64,000 nucleotides of DNA from NCBI GenBank assembly GCA_001295865.1, contig LJHW01000043.1, forward strand, positions 62,001-126,000, written 5' to 3'. The position numbers were made by a program, and so were the translations under genes. Numbering within the stretch: the first letter of the stretch is position 1; the number at the start of each line of letters is the position of its first letter. Below the pieces are notes generated by a model. The model did no database searches. It was not told the origin of the DNA and saw only the letters and a program-made list of their open reading frames with translations. Below are positions 29,065-37,285 of this stretch, piece after piece. Source of the stretch: a beta proteobacterium AAP65. Lineage in GTDB: Bacteria; Pseudomonadota; Gammaproteobacteria; Burkholderiales; Burkholderiaceae_C.

Positions 29065-29931
29065 TCAGCTGCGGGCCGCGGGGCCAGCGAGGAAGATGTG
29101 GTCCATGCGGCCCCAGCGGAAGTCTTGCAGCAGCTGGCGCAGCTTGGCCTCGTTGCGATCGAGGTTCACGTAATGGCGGAAGCGCGTCTTGGCGTCGATG
29201 CCAGGGATGCGCGGCTGGCCAGGGTCGATCTCCCAGGGGTGGAAGTAGAAGATCGCGGCTTCGCGGTCTTGCTGGTTCACGCGGCGCAGCATCCAGCGCG
29301 ACAGCGCATAAGGCATCAGCCGGAACCAGCCGCCGCCCGTGGAGGGCAGGTTGCGCTGGCCCATGCGCACGGTGGTGATGGGCACTTCCATCAGGCCGGC
29401 GCCCACGCGGTAGGCGAAGCGCGGCGAATCGGGCATGCCGTAGTGGTCGTGCTGGATGGGGTAGATGCTGCTGCTGTAGGTGTAGCCGGCGCGGGCCAGC
29501 TCGTCGAAGGCCCAGAGGTTGCCGGTGCCAATGCTGAAGCTGGGCGCGCGGTAGCCCAGCACGGGGCGGCCGGCCAGGTCTTCCAGCAGCTGCTTGGAAC
29601 GTGTGATGTCTTCGCGGAAGGCTTTGGCATCCAGGTCGCTGGCGCGTTCATGGCCGTAGCCGTGGCTGGCGAGTTCATGGCCGCCCTCGACGATGCGCCG
29701 CACCAGCTGCGGGTAACGCTCGGCCACCCAGCCCAGGGTGAAGAAGGTGGCCTGCACCTGGCGCTCGGCCAGCATGGCGAGGATGCGGTCGACGTTGCGC
29801 TCGACGCGGCACTCGCGTGCGTCCCACTCATCGCGGCGGATGTAGGGGGCGAGCGCAGAGACCTGGAAGTAGTCTTCCACGTCGATGGTCAGGGCGTTGG
29901 TGATGGCAGGTGCGAGCATGGCAACGCACAT
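29065..29931 (-). CDS. polysaccharide deacetylase, PEP-CTERM locus type
   Basis: A 288-residue NodB-fold deacetylase of the TIGR03006 subfamily, often with the C-terminal DUF3473 segment. The metal-binding signature is TIDVEDYF (residues 15-22) and SHGYGHE with H90 and H94; YRAPSFSIG and the FYFHPWEID segment are family marks. It probably removes acetyl groups from the polysaccharide or its lipid-linked precursor. The first ATG (ends 29931) has GGGGGCGG upstream; an ATG four codons later is an alternative. The 53 bp before it separate it from the ATPase gene. Confidence 0.92.
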   Translation of the reverse strand: MCVAMLAPAITNALTIDVEDYFQVSALAPYIRRDEWDARECRVERNVDRILAMLAERQVQATFFTLGWVAERYPQLVRRIVEGGHELASHGYGHERASDLDAKAFREDITRSKQLLEDLAGRPVLGYRAPSFSIGTGNLWAFDELARAGYTYSSSIYPIQHDHYGMPDSPRFAYRVGAGLMEVPITTVRMGQRNLPSTGGGWFRLMPYALSRWMLRRVNQQDREAAIFYFHPWEIDPGQPRIPGIDAKTRFRHYVNLDRNEAKLRQLLQDFRWGRMDHIFLAGPAARS

Positions 29932-29984
29932 TGTGGCCGCCCCCGAGCGCCACTCGGGTGGTCATATGCCACGCCCAGGCAGGC

Positions 29985-31094
29985 TCAGGCGCCTGGGGTG
30001 TCGGGTTTCTTGACGGCCTCGACCAGCTTGGTGAGCATGGCCAGCGTCTGCACGTTGATGCGCTCCAGGCGCAGCAGGCTGCGCTCCAGGCGCTGGAGCT
30101 GGTCTCCACGCTGATCGGCCGTTAGCGCGGCGATCTGCTGCGACATGCTGTCGAGCTCCTGCGCCCCCATCTGCACGGCGCCGAGGTCGACATCCAGCAG
30201 TGCGCCGGCCATGCCGCCGGGCATGCTGGGGTCGGCGGCCGTCGCCACGGCGCGGCGTGCCGCGGCACGGCCGGCGGGCACGGCGTTTTCCTGATCGAGC
30301 TCACGCACCACCTCGGCCACATCGGCCACGGTGATGAGCGTGCGGCCGCCCAGGAAGCCGGCCAGCAGCAGGCGGTCGCACACCGCGTTGATGCGGCGCG
30401 GGATACCGCCCGTGGCCTTGTGGATGCCGTCGAACACACCGGGCTCGAAGCTGGGCTTGCCCTTGGCGCCGGCGCACTTCAGCCGGTGTTCGATGTAGCC
30501 GCGCGTTTCTTCGGCGTCCAGCGGCCCGATGTGGCAGGTGGCCGCCACGCGCTGGCGGAACTGCTCCATCTCGGGCTGCTGCAAGATCTCGCGGAACTCG
30601 GGCTGGCCCACCAGGAAGCTCTGCAACAGGGCCTGGTTGCCGAACTGGAAGTTGCTGAGCATGCGCAGCTCTTCCACCGCGCGCGGCGTGAGGTTCTGCG
30701 CTTCGTCGACGATGAGCAGGCAGCGCTTGCCCTTGCTCGTCTGGCTGATGAGGAAGGCTTCCAGCGTGATCAGCAGCTCGCTCTTGGGCACGTCTTTCAC
30801 GCGGAAGCCGAAGGCGGCGCCAACCATGCGCAGCGTATCTTCAGCGCCGAGTTGCGTGGTGACGAGATGGCCGGTGACGACGTTGCTGCCGTTCAGCCCC
30901 TCGATGAGGCTGCGCAGCACCATGGTCTTGCCGGCACCGATTTCGCCGGTGATGACGATGAAGCCTTCGTTGCGCGAGACGCCGTACTCGAGATAAGCCT
31001 TCGCGCGGCGGTGCTGCTTGCTCGCGAAGTAGAAGCTCGGGTCGGGGTTGAGCTGGAAGGGTTTGGCGCTGAGGCCGTAGAAGGCTTCGTACAT
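29985..31094 (-). CDS. putative secretion ATPase, PEP-CTERM locus type
   Basis: A 369-residue AAA-type ATPase of the TIGR03015 subfamily, related to GspA/ExeA. Walker A is GEIGAGKT at residues 50-57; Walker B is CLLIVDEAQN around residue 125; ATGGIPRRINAVCDRLLLAG is the sensor-2 region. The C-terminal 100 residues are alanine-rich and then form a predicted coiled coil (LQRLERSLLRLERINVQTLA). The MYEAFYGLSAKPFQLNPDPSF start is classical for the family. It lies three bases after the barrel-protein gene and may energise or gate polysaccharide or PEP-CTERM protein traffic across the envelope. Confidence 0.93.
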   Translation of the reverse strand: MYEAFYGLSAKPFQLNPDPSFYFASKQHRRAKAYLEYGVSRNEGFIVITGEIGAGKTMVLRSLIEGLNGSNVVTGHLVTTQLGAEDTLRMVGAAFGFRVKDVPKSELLITLEAFLISQTSKGKRCLLIVDEAQNLTPRAVEELRMLSNFQFGNQALLQSFLVGQPEFREILQQPEMEQFRQRVAATCHIGPLDAEETRGYIEHRLKCAGAKGKPSFEPGVFDGIHKATGGIPRRINAVCDRLLLAGFLGGRTLITVADVAEVVRELDQENAVPAGRAAARRAVATAADPSMPGGMAGALLDVDLGAVQMGAQELDSMSQQIAALTADQRGDQLQRLERSLLRLERINVQTLAMLTKLVEAVKKPDTPGA

Positions 31095-31097
31095 GGC

Positions 31098-32627
31098 TCA
31101 GTACCGCATGGTGAGCGTGGCGGTGGCAGCAGACTCGCGGTAGGCGTTGAGCACGCTGTTGAAAACGCTGTAGCGCGCCGTGAGTTGCAGGGTGGTCCAC
31201 CGGCCGAGGCGGTCGGTGAAGGTCACGTTCAGAGACTTGAGGTCGGTGCCAGGCCTGGCGTCCTGCGCCTTGGTGCGGTTGCGCGAGCCCTGCACGCCGA
31301 GCGAGGTGTCGCGCCCCAGCCGATGCGAAAGCGACGCCGTGTAGCCCCGTTGCTTGACGGGCTCTTCACCCGCACCCAGCAGATCGATGCGGCTCGTGCG
31401 GGCAGCGTAGGCCTGCAAGGACATCACCATGCGCAGGCCGTTGTATGCCCAGGACAGGTCATGGCGCCGCTGAACGCTGGTGCCGTTGACGACAAAACCG
31501 CCGCCCACGGTGGCGTTGGGGTCCAGGCCCTGCTGGGCCAGCCGGGTGCGCACCAGTTGCTCACGCAGCGCCAGATCCGGCTCTTCCGAAGCCGCTTGGG
31601 CGAAGAACTGTTCGTACAAGGTCTGCGCGCCGTCCAGACCGGTCGGGTTGCCGGTGCGCAGCAAGTCTTCGGTGGTGCTCAGGCGGAAAGAAGCACGGGC
31701 AAAGCGGTGGTCGAAGCTGGCGCGGGATGAACGCCCGAAAACGCGCTGGTCGACGCTGATTTGGGCTTGGGTGCGTGGCCCGGGGCGCCAGCGCAGATCG
31801 CCGCCCGTGGTGCTGCGGCTGCCGCGGCCAACGTTGAGGCCTTCTTGAGACTCGGTGCCGGCACGGAGCTGCAACTCCAGTTCAATGTCGGGGCGCAAGA
31901 CGAGGCTGACGCTGGCGCGCTCCGTGACCGTGTCGCCGCTGGCGCGGAAGTCGGAACTGGAACGCTCGGCCTGAACCACCCATCCGGCCAGGGTGTTGCC
32001 GGCAGAGCGCAGGGACAGGCTGGTCTGCTGGCTGATGCTGTCACCCACCAGCGAGCGCCGCTGGTTCGTGGCGCTGCCCGTCCAGCGCAGGTCGTATTCG
32101 GCCACATCGGCCAAGGGCCCGCGCAGCACTGGCGCGATGCTCAACGAACCGACTTCGGCGGTGTTTTCTGGCTGCAGCGTGCTGCCAGGCACGTATTGCG
32201 TACCGAAGGCAGAAATCGACCGCCGGCCGTAGCTGGCCCGCCCCGATACCGTGAGCCGGTTGGGAACCAGGGTGCTCAACAGAGAGGCACTCAGCTGGTG
32301 GTTGACTTCACTGCCGAACTCGTTGCTGTGCTTCTCCAGCCCCAAGCTGTACTCGAGGTTGCCACTGAGCAAGCCGCTCGCTTTGCTGAGCCGCAGCCCT
32401 GGACGCAACAGCACCAGATCGTCGTTGCGCGCGCCGGTGGCATCGACGACGCGGCTGTGCCCCAGTTGAAGGTCCAGGCTGGGGGTGACACGCAAGGCGG
32501 TGGATGTTTGGGCCGCCACCGGGCCGCAGCAGACCGTGGCGAGACCAGCCACCGCCACGAGCCACCTGAAACGTGGGCGTTCGCTCGCCTGCCGGGGCGG
32601 CTGCGCCTGTGAACACGGCGTCTTCAC
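31098..32627 (-). CDS. outer-membrane beta-barrel protein, PEP-CTERM system
   Basis: A 509-residue protein of the TIGR03016 type. A signal peptide is visible (FRWLVAVAGLATVCCGPVAAQ near residues 20-40) and the rest alternates hydrophobic and polar residues in short strands ending in a C-terminal TATLTMRY, with a terminal aromatic residue, as expected of a beta-barrel porin-like protein. It overlaps the tyrosine-kinase gene by four bases. Its likely role is the outer-membrane pore or secretin-like partner for polysaccharide export in loci that have only a short Wza. No enzymatic motif is seen. Role is inferred from family and position. Confidence 0.88.
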   Translation of the reverse strand: MKTPCSQAQPPRQASERPRFRWLVAVAGLATVCCGPVAAQTSTALRVTPSLDLQLGHSRVVDATGARNDDLVLLRPGLRLSKASGLLSGNLEYSLGLEKHSNEFGSEVNHQLSASLLSTLVPNRLTVSGRASYGRRSISAFGTQYVPGSTLQPENTAEVGSLSIAPVLRGPLADVAEYDLRWTGSATNQRRSLVGDSISQQTSLSLRSAGNTLAGWVVQAERSSSDFRASGDTVTERASVSLVLRPDIELELQLRAGTESQEGLNVGRGSRSTTGGDLRWRPGPRTQAQISVDQRVFGRSSRASFDHRFARASFRLSTTEDLLRTGNPTGLDGAQTLYEQFFAQAASEEPDLALREQLVRTRLAQQGLDPNATVGGGFVVNGTSVQRRHDLSWAYNGLRMVMSLQAYAARTSRIDLLGAGEEPVKQRGYTASLSHRLGRDTSLGVQGSRNRTKAQDARPGTDLKSLNVTFTDRLGRWTTLQLTARYSVFNSVLNAYRESAATATLTMRY

Positions 32628-33619
32628 TTCGCGGGTTCGCCCGGTACCGCAGCGTCTGCCTGGGGCGCTGACGGCTGTGCAGAAGCGCCATAGCCGTAGC
32701 CATAACCGTAGCCATAACCGTAGCCATAGCCGTAGCCGAACTCGCCCCCTTCACGGGCGCGGTTCAACAACATCATCTTCAAGGGGCACTCTTCGATGGC
32801 GGCCAGTGCTTGGTCAACCGTCCGCTGCAAGGTGCGCTCGGCATGCACCACCACCACCACCTGGCCCATGTGGGTGGCCAGCACGCGTGATTCGGTGGTC
32901 AAGAGCAGCGGGGGCGAATCGAAGATGATGATGCGGTCGGGGTAGCGCGTGGCCATGTCGTCGAGCAACTGCGACATGGCATCGCTGGCCAGCAGCTCGG
33001 TGGCGCGCGGGTGCGGAGAGCCACTGGGCAGCAGCGTCAGCTTGTCGACGTTGGTGCGCAGCAGCACGTTGCTCATCTCGGCCTTGCCTTCGAGCAGGTC
33101 CAGCAGGCCGGCCTGGGGTTGCAGGCCCAGCATGCGCAGGATGGACGGCCGCGCCACGTCGGCATCGACCAGCATCACCGTGTGGTCGAGCTCGGCGGCG
33201 ATGCTGAGCGCGAGGTTGACCGAGGTGAAGCTCTTGCCCTCACCCGGCAAGGCACTCGTGACCATGATGAGGTTGCCATGCCGAACGGTGGCCGCCCCTT
33301 TGCCCATCGCGTTGGTGATCAGCGGGCGCTTGATGACGCGGTACTGGTCGGCCATGTGGGTGCGAACGGAGCCGGGTGTCACAAAACCGGCGGCGGAGAG
33401 CTGTTGCAAGTTCAGCTCGACCTTGCGCGAACTGATCAAGGGCTCAGCCGCGGGCGCGGACCACCGCTCCGAACTCTCTGCAGGGGGTGACGCTTCACCA
33501 ACGGGTTGCGCCGGCGTCTGCGCAGCGGCAGGAGAAGGGGCCTCCGGTTCAGGGATTTCTATGCCCGCTTGCCGCAGTTGCTCCAACCGCTGAGCGGCGA
33601 GTTCGATCAGGCTCGTCAT
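32624..33619 (-). CDS. exopolysaccharide tyrosine autokinase (BY-kinase)
   Basis: A 331-residue cytoplasmic BY-kinase of the TIGR03018 subfamily that phosphorylates its own C-terminal tyrosines and works with the separate chain-length protein encoded just upstream. Walker A is ALPGEGKS (residues 123-130), Walker A' VDADVARP (151-158), and Walker B IIIFDSPPLL follows. The tail carries an unusual Gly-Tyr run (residues 295-311; eight tyrosines), the probable phosphorylation cluster, and then a Pro/Ala-rich end. The N-terminal 60 residues are a Pro/Ala-rich linker. It lies 13 bp after the chain-length gene. Kinase activity is a family inference. Confidence 0.94.
   Translation of the reverse strand: MTSLIELAAQRLEQLRQAGIEIPEPEAPSPAAAQTPAQPVGEASPPAESSERWSAPAAEPLISSRKVELNLQQLSAAGFVTPGSVRTHMADQYRVIKRPLITNAMGKGAATVRHGNLIMVTSALPGEGKSFTSVNLALSIAAELDHTVMLVDADVARPSILRMLGLQPQAGLLDLLEGKAEMSNVLLRTNVDKLTLLPSGSPHPRATELLASDAMSQLLDDMATRYPDRIIIFDSPPLLLTTESRVLATHMGQVVVVVHAERTLQRTVDQALAAIEECPLKMMLLNRAREGGEFGYGYGYGYGYGYGYGYGASAQPSAPQADAAVPGEPAK
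32687..32737 (-). repeat. GlyTyr-coding microsatellite in the kinase tail
   Basis: A 51-base run of alternating Gly and Tyr codons (nine Gly, eight Tyr), built on an imperfect 12-base unit with synonymous GGC/GGT and TAC/TAT variation. It encodes the tyrosine cluster of the BY-kinase. Near-identical units could allow repeat-number change in whole multiples of six or twelve bases without breaking the frame. Confidence 0.85.
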
Positions 33620-33632
33620 GCGCTGCGCCTCT

Positions 33633-35204
33633 TCAACGGTTCACAAGGGTCATGGTGATCAGGGCAGCGCAGAAGACACCTACCAACCCCCCAGAGCCAA
33701 AAACGAAACCCATGAGCTGCCTGCGCTGCTGCTGACGCTCTTCGTCAGAAACCAACCTTGTCACAACGCCCAATAGTGGCAAGCCCGTCTTGATCCGCAA
33801 CTCCTCCCCAGAAACAAAAGTGGGGCGCAACTGGCTCGCCACAAACGCGATACCGGCACCAACGCCCAGGGCGGCCAGCAACACCCCGGCGAGCAGCGCC
33901 ACGCGGTTCGGAGAAACCGGCTTCGGCGACACACGCGGCGGGTCGATGAGGCGAAACTCCGCCATGCCCGAAGCCACGTCGAGGTCACCGGACATGACGG
34001 CAGACTGCCGACGCGCCACCAGGTCTTCGTAGCCACGCTTGGTGATCTGGTAATCCCGATTCAACTGCGCAGCCTCCGCTTCGATCTGTGGCGCCGTCTT
34101 CAGCGATTCCCGCACATTGGCCATGCGGCTCGCGTACTCGCCCACCCGCGCCTGCAGGGTGGCCACTTGCACCTCAGCCGAAGCCAGCATGCGGCGCAGC
34201 TCTTGCAACACAGGCGAATCGTTGGGCTGCCCTGGGGCGCCCGGCTGCCCCTGGTACCGCTTGCGAAGCTCTTCCACCTCGCGCTTGCGTTGCTGTTCCA
34301 GATCTGCCAACAACCGGCGGGTGCTGAGCACATCTGGGTGCCGCTCGGTATAGCGCTGCAAGAGCCCGTCGAGGCTGCGCTTCATGCCATCGATGCGAGA
34401 GTCGAGTTCCGGCGTGGCCAACAAGCCGGTGCTGGGCCCGCTCTCCGGGGCAGGCAGGGGAGTCCCGAAGCTCTTTTGTTCGCGCTCGAGTTGCTGCCGC
34501 GCTGCATCACGAGCACGCTCGGCTTCACGCAACTGCAACCGGGCGGCCTCCAGCTGCGCCGCCACCTCGCCCATGCGGTCTGCTGAACTTTTGCCATCCA
34601 GGTTCTGGCGCTCGATGTTGCGCAGCCGAAATTCTTTCAGCCGGGCCTCGGCCTCCTCCAACTTGGCTTCGAAGCTCTTGATCTGCTCCGTGAGGAAGGT
34701 CTTGGCCGAGTCGGTGTCTTTGCGGCTGGCGCCCAGGCCCGACTCCACAAAGATGGACACCAAGCCTTGCACGACGCGCTTGGCGCGCTCGGGCTCCATG
34801 TCGCTGTAGCTAATGAAATACAAGTTGTTGGCGCCTGCCGTGCGGATGGAGATCGCTTTGGTCAGATCGTCGATCAGCTTGTCGCGCCCCCGCTCGGCAT
34901 CCGCCTTGAGATCGAGGTCGGCCATGCGCACGAGTTTTTCGAGGTTCGGACGGCTGATCAGCGTCCGGCTCAGCATGCTGATCTGCTGATCGATGTTGGG
35001 CTGGACGGCCAAGCCCGACATCAAGGGCTTCAAGATCGAATCTGTGTCGACGAAGATGCGTGCCGAGGCTTGGAACTGGTTGGGGATGTTCCAGACCACG
35101 ACAGCGCCGATGGCCGCGGCAACCCAGGCCGCACCCAGCCCTATCCAGCGGAACTTCCACATCCCGCGCAGGATCGTGGTGACCTGAAGAAGTAGCTCTT
35201 GCAT
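33633..35204 (-). CDS. polysaccharide chain-length determinant, PEP-CTERM type
   Basis: A 523-residue Wzz/PCP-type inner-membrane protein of the TIGR03007 subfamily, lacking a fused kinase domain. A transmembrane helix spans about residues 20-38 (IGLGAAWVAAAIGAVVVW); FQASARIFVDTDSILKPLMSGL follows. The middle is a long heptad-rich coiled coil (Glu/Arg/Lys/Leu-rich, residues 170-340). Second and third hydrophobic helices occur near 415-440 and at the C terminus. It sets chain length and docks the BY-kinase encoded 13 bp downstream. The gap to the upstream export gene is 89 bp. Confidence 0.94.
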   Translation of the reverse strand: MQELLLQVTTILRGMWKFRWIGLGAAWVAAAIGAVVVWNIPNQFQASARIFVDTDSILKPLMSGLAVQPNIDQQISMLSRTLISRPNLEKLVRMADLDLKADAERGRDKLIDDLTKAISIRTAGANNLYFISYSDMEPERAKRVVQGLVSIFVESGLGASRKDTDSAKTFLTEQIKSFEAKLEEAEARLKEFRLRNIERQNLDGKSSADRMGEVAAQLEAARLQLREAERARDAARQQLEREQKSFGTPLPAPESGPSTGLLATPELDSRIDGMKRSLDGLLQRYTERHPDVLSTRRLLADLEQQRKREVEELRKRYQGQPGAPGQPNDSPVLQELRRMLASAEVQVATLQARVGEYASRMANVRESLKTAPQIEAEAAQLNRDYQITKRGYEDLVARRQSAVMSGDLDVASGMAEFRLIDPPRVSPKPVSPNRVALLAGVLLAALGVGAGIAFVASQLRPTFVSGEELRIKTGLPLLGVVTRLVSDEERQQQRRQLMGFVFGSGGLVGVFCAALITMTLVNR

Positions 35205-35293
35205 CGCTGGGCTGCTGGGGTTCAGAAAAGAGGGAGAAAGACCCGCCGCCGGCCGGTCGCACCAATTGGTGTGGCGCGCTCAGACCGAGACGG

Positions 35294-35929
35294 TCAGAAC
35301 AGGCTTTGCGGGATGATCAGGATGTCCCCGGGCCGCATCTCGACATTGGCTGTGATGTCGCCACGCCGGATCAGATCCTTCAGGCGAACGGCGTACTGCT
35401 TGTTCCCATCCGACGTGCGCAAGATGGTGGCGCGGTTGCCATCGGCGAAGTCCGTCAAGCCCCCCACCGCGATCATCACGTCCAACAGACTCATTTTCTG
35501 CTTGTAGGGCAGGAACTGCGGCTTGGCTGCTTCGCCCACCACGCGGATCTGCTCGCTGTAGGGCCCGATGAAACCGGTGACGATGACCGTCACGACAGGG
35601 TCGCGCACGAATGTCGAGAGCTTCTTCTCGATGTCGCGCGCCAGTTCCGAAGAGGTTTTGCCTTGCGCCACGAGTTCGTCGACCAGCGGCGCGGAGACCT
35701 TGCCGTCCGGGCGAACGGGCACCGACAAGGAAAGGTCCGGGTTGCGCCAGACAACGATGTTGAGGTTATCGCCCGGGCCAATCACGTAGCTGTAGTCGGC
35801 GCCTGCGGCGCTCACCGGCGCAGGGGGGAGTTGACCCTGGGAGAGACTGGCACAACCAGACAACAGCACTGTCGACCCGAAGACCATCCACAGCAACAGT
35901 GCAGGGACACGCCGGTTGGTGACAAACAT
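35294..35929 (-). CDS. polysaccharide export lipoprotein (short Wza-like)
   Basis: A 211-residue outer-membrane export lipoprotein of the TIGR03027 subfamily. The signal peptide ends in a lipobox LSGC with Cys26; YVIGPGDNLNIVVWRNPDLS is the Poly_export motif; SEQIRVVGEAAKPQFLPY begins the SLBB domain. It is about half the length of Escherichia coli Wza and lacks its C-terminal helical pore, as is normal in exosortase loci. The start at the ATG ending at 35929 has GAGGAAG nearby; an upstream extension is rejected because the lipobox would be internal. A sigma-54-like promoter lies 36 bp upstream. It is the first gene of the long leftward operon. Confidence 0.93.
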   Translation of the reverse strand: MFVTNRRVPALLLWMVFGSTVLLSGCASLSQGQLPPAPVSAAGADYSYVIGPGDNLNIVVWRNPDLSLSVPVRPDGKVSAPLVDELVAQGKTSSELARDIEKKLSTFVRDPVVTVIVTGFIGPYSEQIRVVGEAAKPQFLPYKQKMSLLDVMIAVGGLTDFADGNRATILRTSDGNKQYAVRLKDLIRRGDITANVEMRPGDILIIPQSLF

Positions 35930-35964
35930 CGGGTTCTTCCTCAAATTTGTGTTGATTGCAGGGC

Positions 35965-35980
35965 TGCGGAGTAAGGGCCA
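35965..35980 (-). promoter_or_regulatory. candidate sigma-54 promoter for the export operon
   Basis: Read on the minus strand the 16 bases are TGGCCCTTACTCCGCA. The GG of the -24 box and GC of the -12 box are ten bases apart, the required spacing, with TGGC intact. Transcription would begin near 35954, leaving a leader of about 25 bases with a GAGGAAG ribosome-binding site. PrsR, encoded at 41127, is a sigma-54-type activator. Confidence 0.55.
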
Positions 35981-36339
35981 AACGCCTGTCGCGGCAGAAA
36001 CCTTCGCACCTCGATGCTTTCCAGCGGGCGCGCAAGACGCATTCACATCAGCGCCAGCTCGCGATGATGTCATGGTCCCAGACTCTGCAATGTCACGCCT
36101 GGCTACGCGCACAGCAACAAGACAGATAGTTCACGCAGACCGAACGACTGCGGGCGAAGCCGCGCCCAGAGGTCGCGAACCATGAGCGGACATTCAATCG
36201 CAAAGGCAGAACCGGCAGCAAAGAAGGCACCGGCCTTTAGCCGCCCGACGAGTTTGTCGGATCGCTTTACACCCCAGATCGCCCCACGAGGCCGCCCAGC
36301 ATCCCGGCGCCCAACTCAAGTATCATATTCACTATAAAC

Positions 36340-36355
36340 ATGGATAAACATCCAT
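36340..36355. repeat. inverted repeat, candidate activator-binding site
   Basis: A perfect palindrome of two 6-base arms, ATGGAT and ATCCAT, around AAAC. It sits 63 bases before the -24 box of the PEP-CTERM promoter, within an AT-rich patch. Distance and symmetry suit an upstream activating sequence for a sigma-54 activator such as PrsR, but only one copy is seen here. Confidence 0.4.
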
Positions 36356-36417
36356 TTACATCATTTATTGGTTTCATATGCAGGGCTTTAAGCACCAAAT
36401 GCCGGGGTGCGCAAAGC

Positions 36418-36433
36418 TGGCACGCTGGATGCT
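36418..36433 (+). promoter_or_regulatory. sigma-54 promoter of the PEP-CTERM gene
   Basis: The 16 bases TGGCACGCTGGATGCT match the sigma-54 consensus TGGCACG-N4-TTGCW at all fixed bases but one (A for the first T of the -12 box). The -24 GG and -12 GC are ten bases apart. Transcription should start near 36444 and give a leader of about 56 bases before the ATG at 36500, with GGAGA at ribosome-binding distance. Confidence 0.8.
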
Positions 36434-36499
36434 TAAGAGAAGCCCAGCAACCCGCTACCCGGGTTCAGTCCCCTCAAACACCGGTTACTGGAGAAGCAT

Positions 36500-37213
36500 A
36501 TGAACACCACCCTGAAAGTCGCCGCCGCAGCAGCAGCCCTGATCGCTACCGCTGGCGCGCAAGCGTCCATCCTCTTCGTCGACAACTTCGACGCGCCGAC
36601 GACCGCACTGACGATCGCCGACACGACCACCGGTAACGGCGCTGAATGGCAAGCCGCCCCAGGCACGCTGCTCGCCGCCCCGAACATTGCCACGTCGCGT
36701 CGCATTGGCGCTGAGTTGATGTCGAACCCGTTTGGCAATGGCTCCTTCCACACCACGGTTGGTGGCAGCCCGATCGGCGTTCTGTCCGCCCAGGGCACCA
36801 CTGGCACGACCGGCAAGGCTCTGGTCGAGTGGATCATCCCGGCGGTTTCGCTGCCGACGCTCGTGGGCAACAGCTACTTCTTCTCCATCCTGGCCTCGAC
36901 CACCGGCATTTCCGGTGCCACCAACGTCAACTTCATCTTTGACGGCGCGGGCACCAACGACTTCACCCTGTCGAGCAGCTTCCCCTCAAGCTTCAACCTG
37001 TCGGGTACGCCCGTCAACTTCGGCCTCGACATGACGCAAGCGGGCTACTTGCTCGCCGGCGGCACGCTGACGCTCGAATTCAACCTGACCGAAGCTGCAT
37101 CGTTCACCATCGACCAGTTCGCGATCCAGGTTCCGGAGCCCTCGTCGCTGGCCCTGGCTGGTCTGGCTCTGCTGGGCGCTGGCTTCGCCGCCAGCCGTCG
37201 CAAGACGAAGTAA
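36500..37213 (+). CDS. PEP-CTERM sorting domain protein
   Basis: A 237-residue exported protein, the only PEP-CTERM substrate seen in the window. The signal peptide runs to about residue 22 (cleavage after AQA). The body is Thr/Ser/Gly/Asn-rich with no cysteine, consistent with an extracellular, possibly glycosylated matrix protein. The C-terminal sorting signal begins VPEPSSLALAGLALLGAG at residue 211, followed by a basic end ASRRKTK: Pro-Glu-Pro, hydrophobic helix and Arg cluster. XrtA is expected to cleave at this motif. It has its own sigma-54 promoter and intrinsic terminator, so it is a single-gene unit placed between the export operon and the sugar-transferase/Prs operon. Its function is unknown beyond likely floc or biofilm matrix. 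Confidence 0.93.
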   Translation: MNTTLKVAAAAAALIATAGAQASILFVDNFDAPTTALTIADTTTGNGAEWQAAPGTLLAAPNIATSRRIGAELMSNPFGNGSFHTTVGGSPIGVLSAQGTTGTTGKALVEWIIPAVSLPTLVGNSYFFSILASTTGISGATNVNFIFDGAGTNDFTLSSSFPSSFNLSGTPVNFGLDMTQAGYLLAGGTLTLEFNLTEAASFTIDQFAIQVPEPSSLALAGLALLGAGFAASRRKTK

Positions 37214-37260
37214 TTCGTCGAGCCCCGGTTGCGGCCCCTGCCGCGACTACCCCGCCAAGA

Positions 37261-37285
37261 CGCCCCGCACATGCGGGGCGTTTTT
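37261..37285 (+). terminator. intrinsic terminator after the PEP-CTERM gene
   Basis: A perfect GC-rich hairpin with arms CGCCCCGC and GCGGGGCG around ACAT (37261-37280), followed directly by TTTTT, 47 bases after the stop codon. It isolates the PEP-CTERM transcript from the following sugar-transferase operon. Confidence 0.9.

Larger units (their letters stand above)
35930..36499. other. 570-bp divergent regulatory region
   Basis: The space between the leftward export operon and the rightward PEP-CTERM gene. It holds two sigma-54-like promoters (35965-35980 minus; 36418-36433 plus), an AT-rich patch at about 36318-36380 that stands out from the GC-rich surroundings, and an inverted repeat at 36340-36355. 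The stretch 36113-36317 shows no recognisable gene; a 51-codon open frame at 36182-36337 is probably chance. Confidence 0.75.

Noticed and set aside
36182..36337. 51-codon open frame in the divergent regulatory region
   Set aside because: It has no clear ribosome-binding site, overlaps the AT-rich regulatory patch and shows no recognisable motif.
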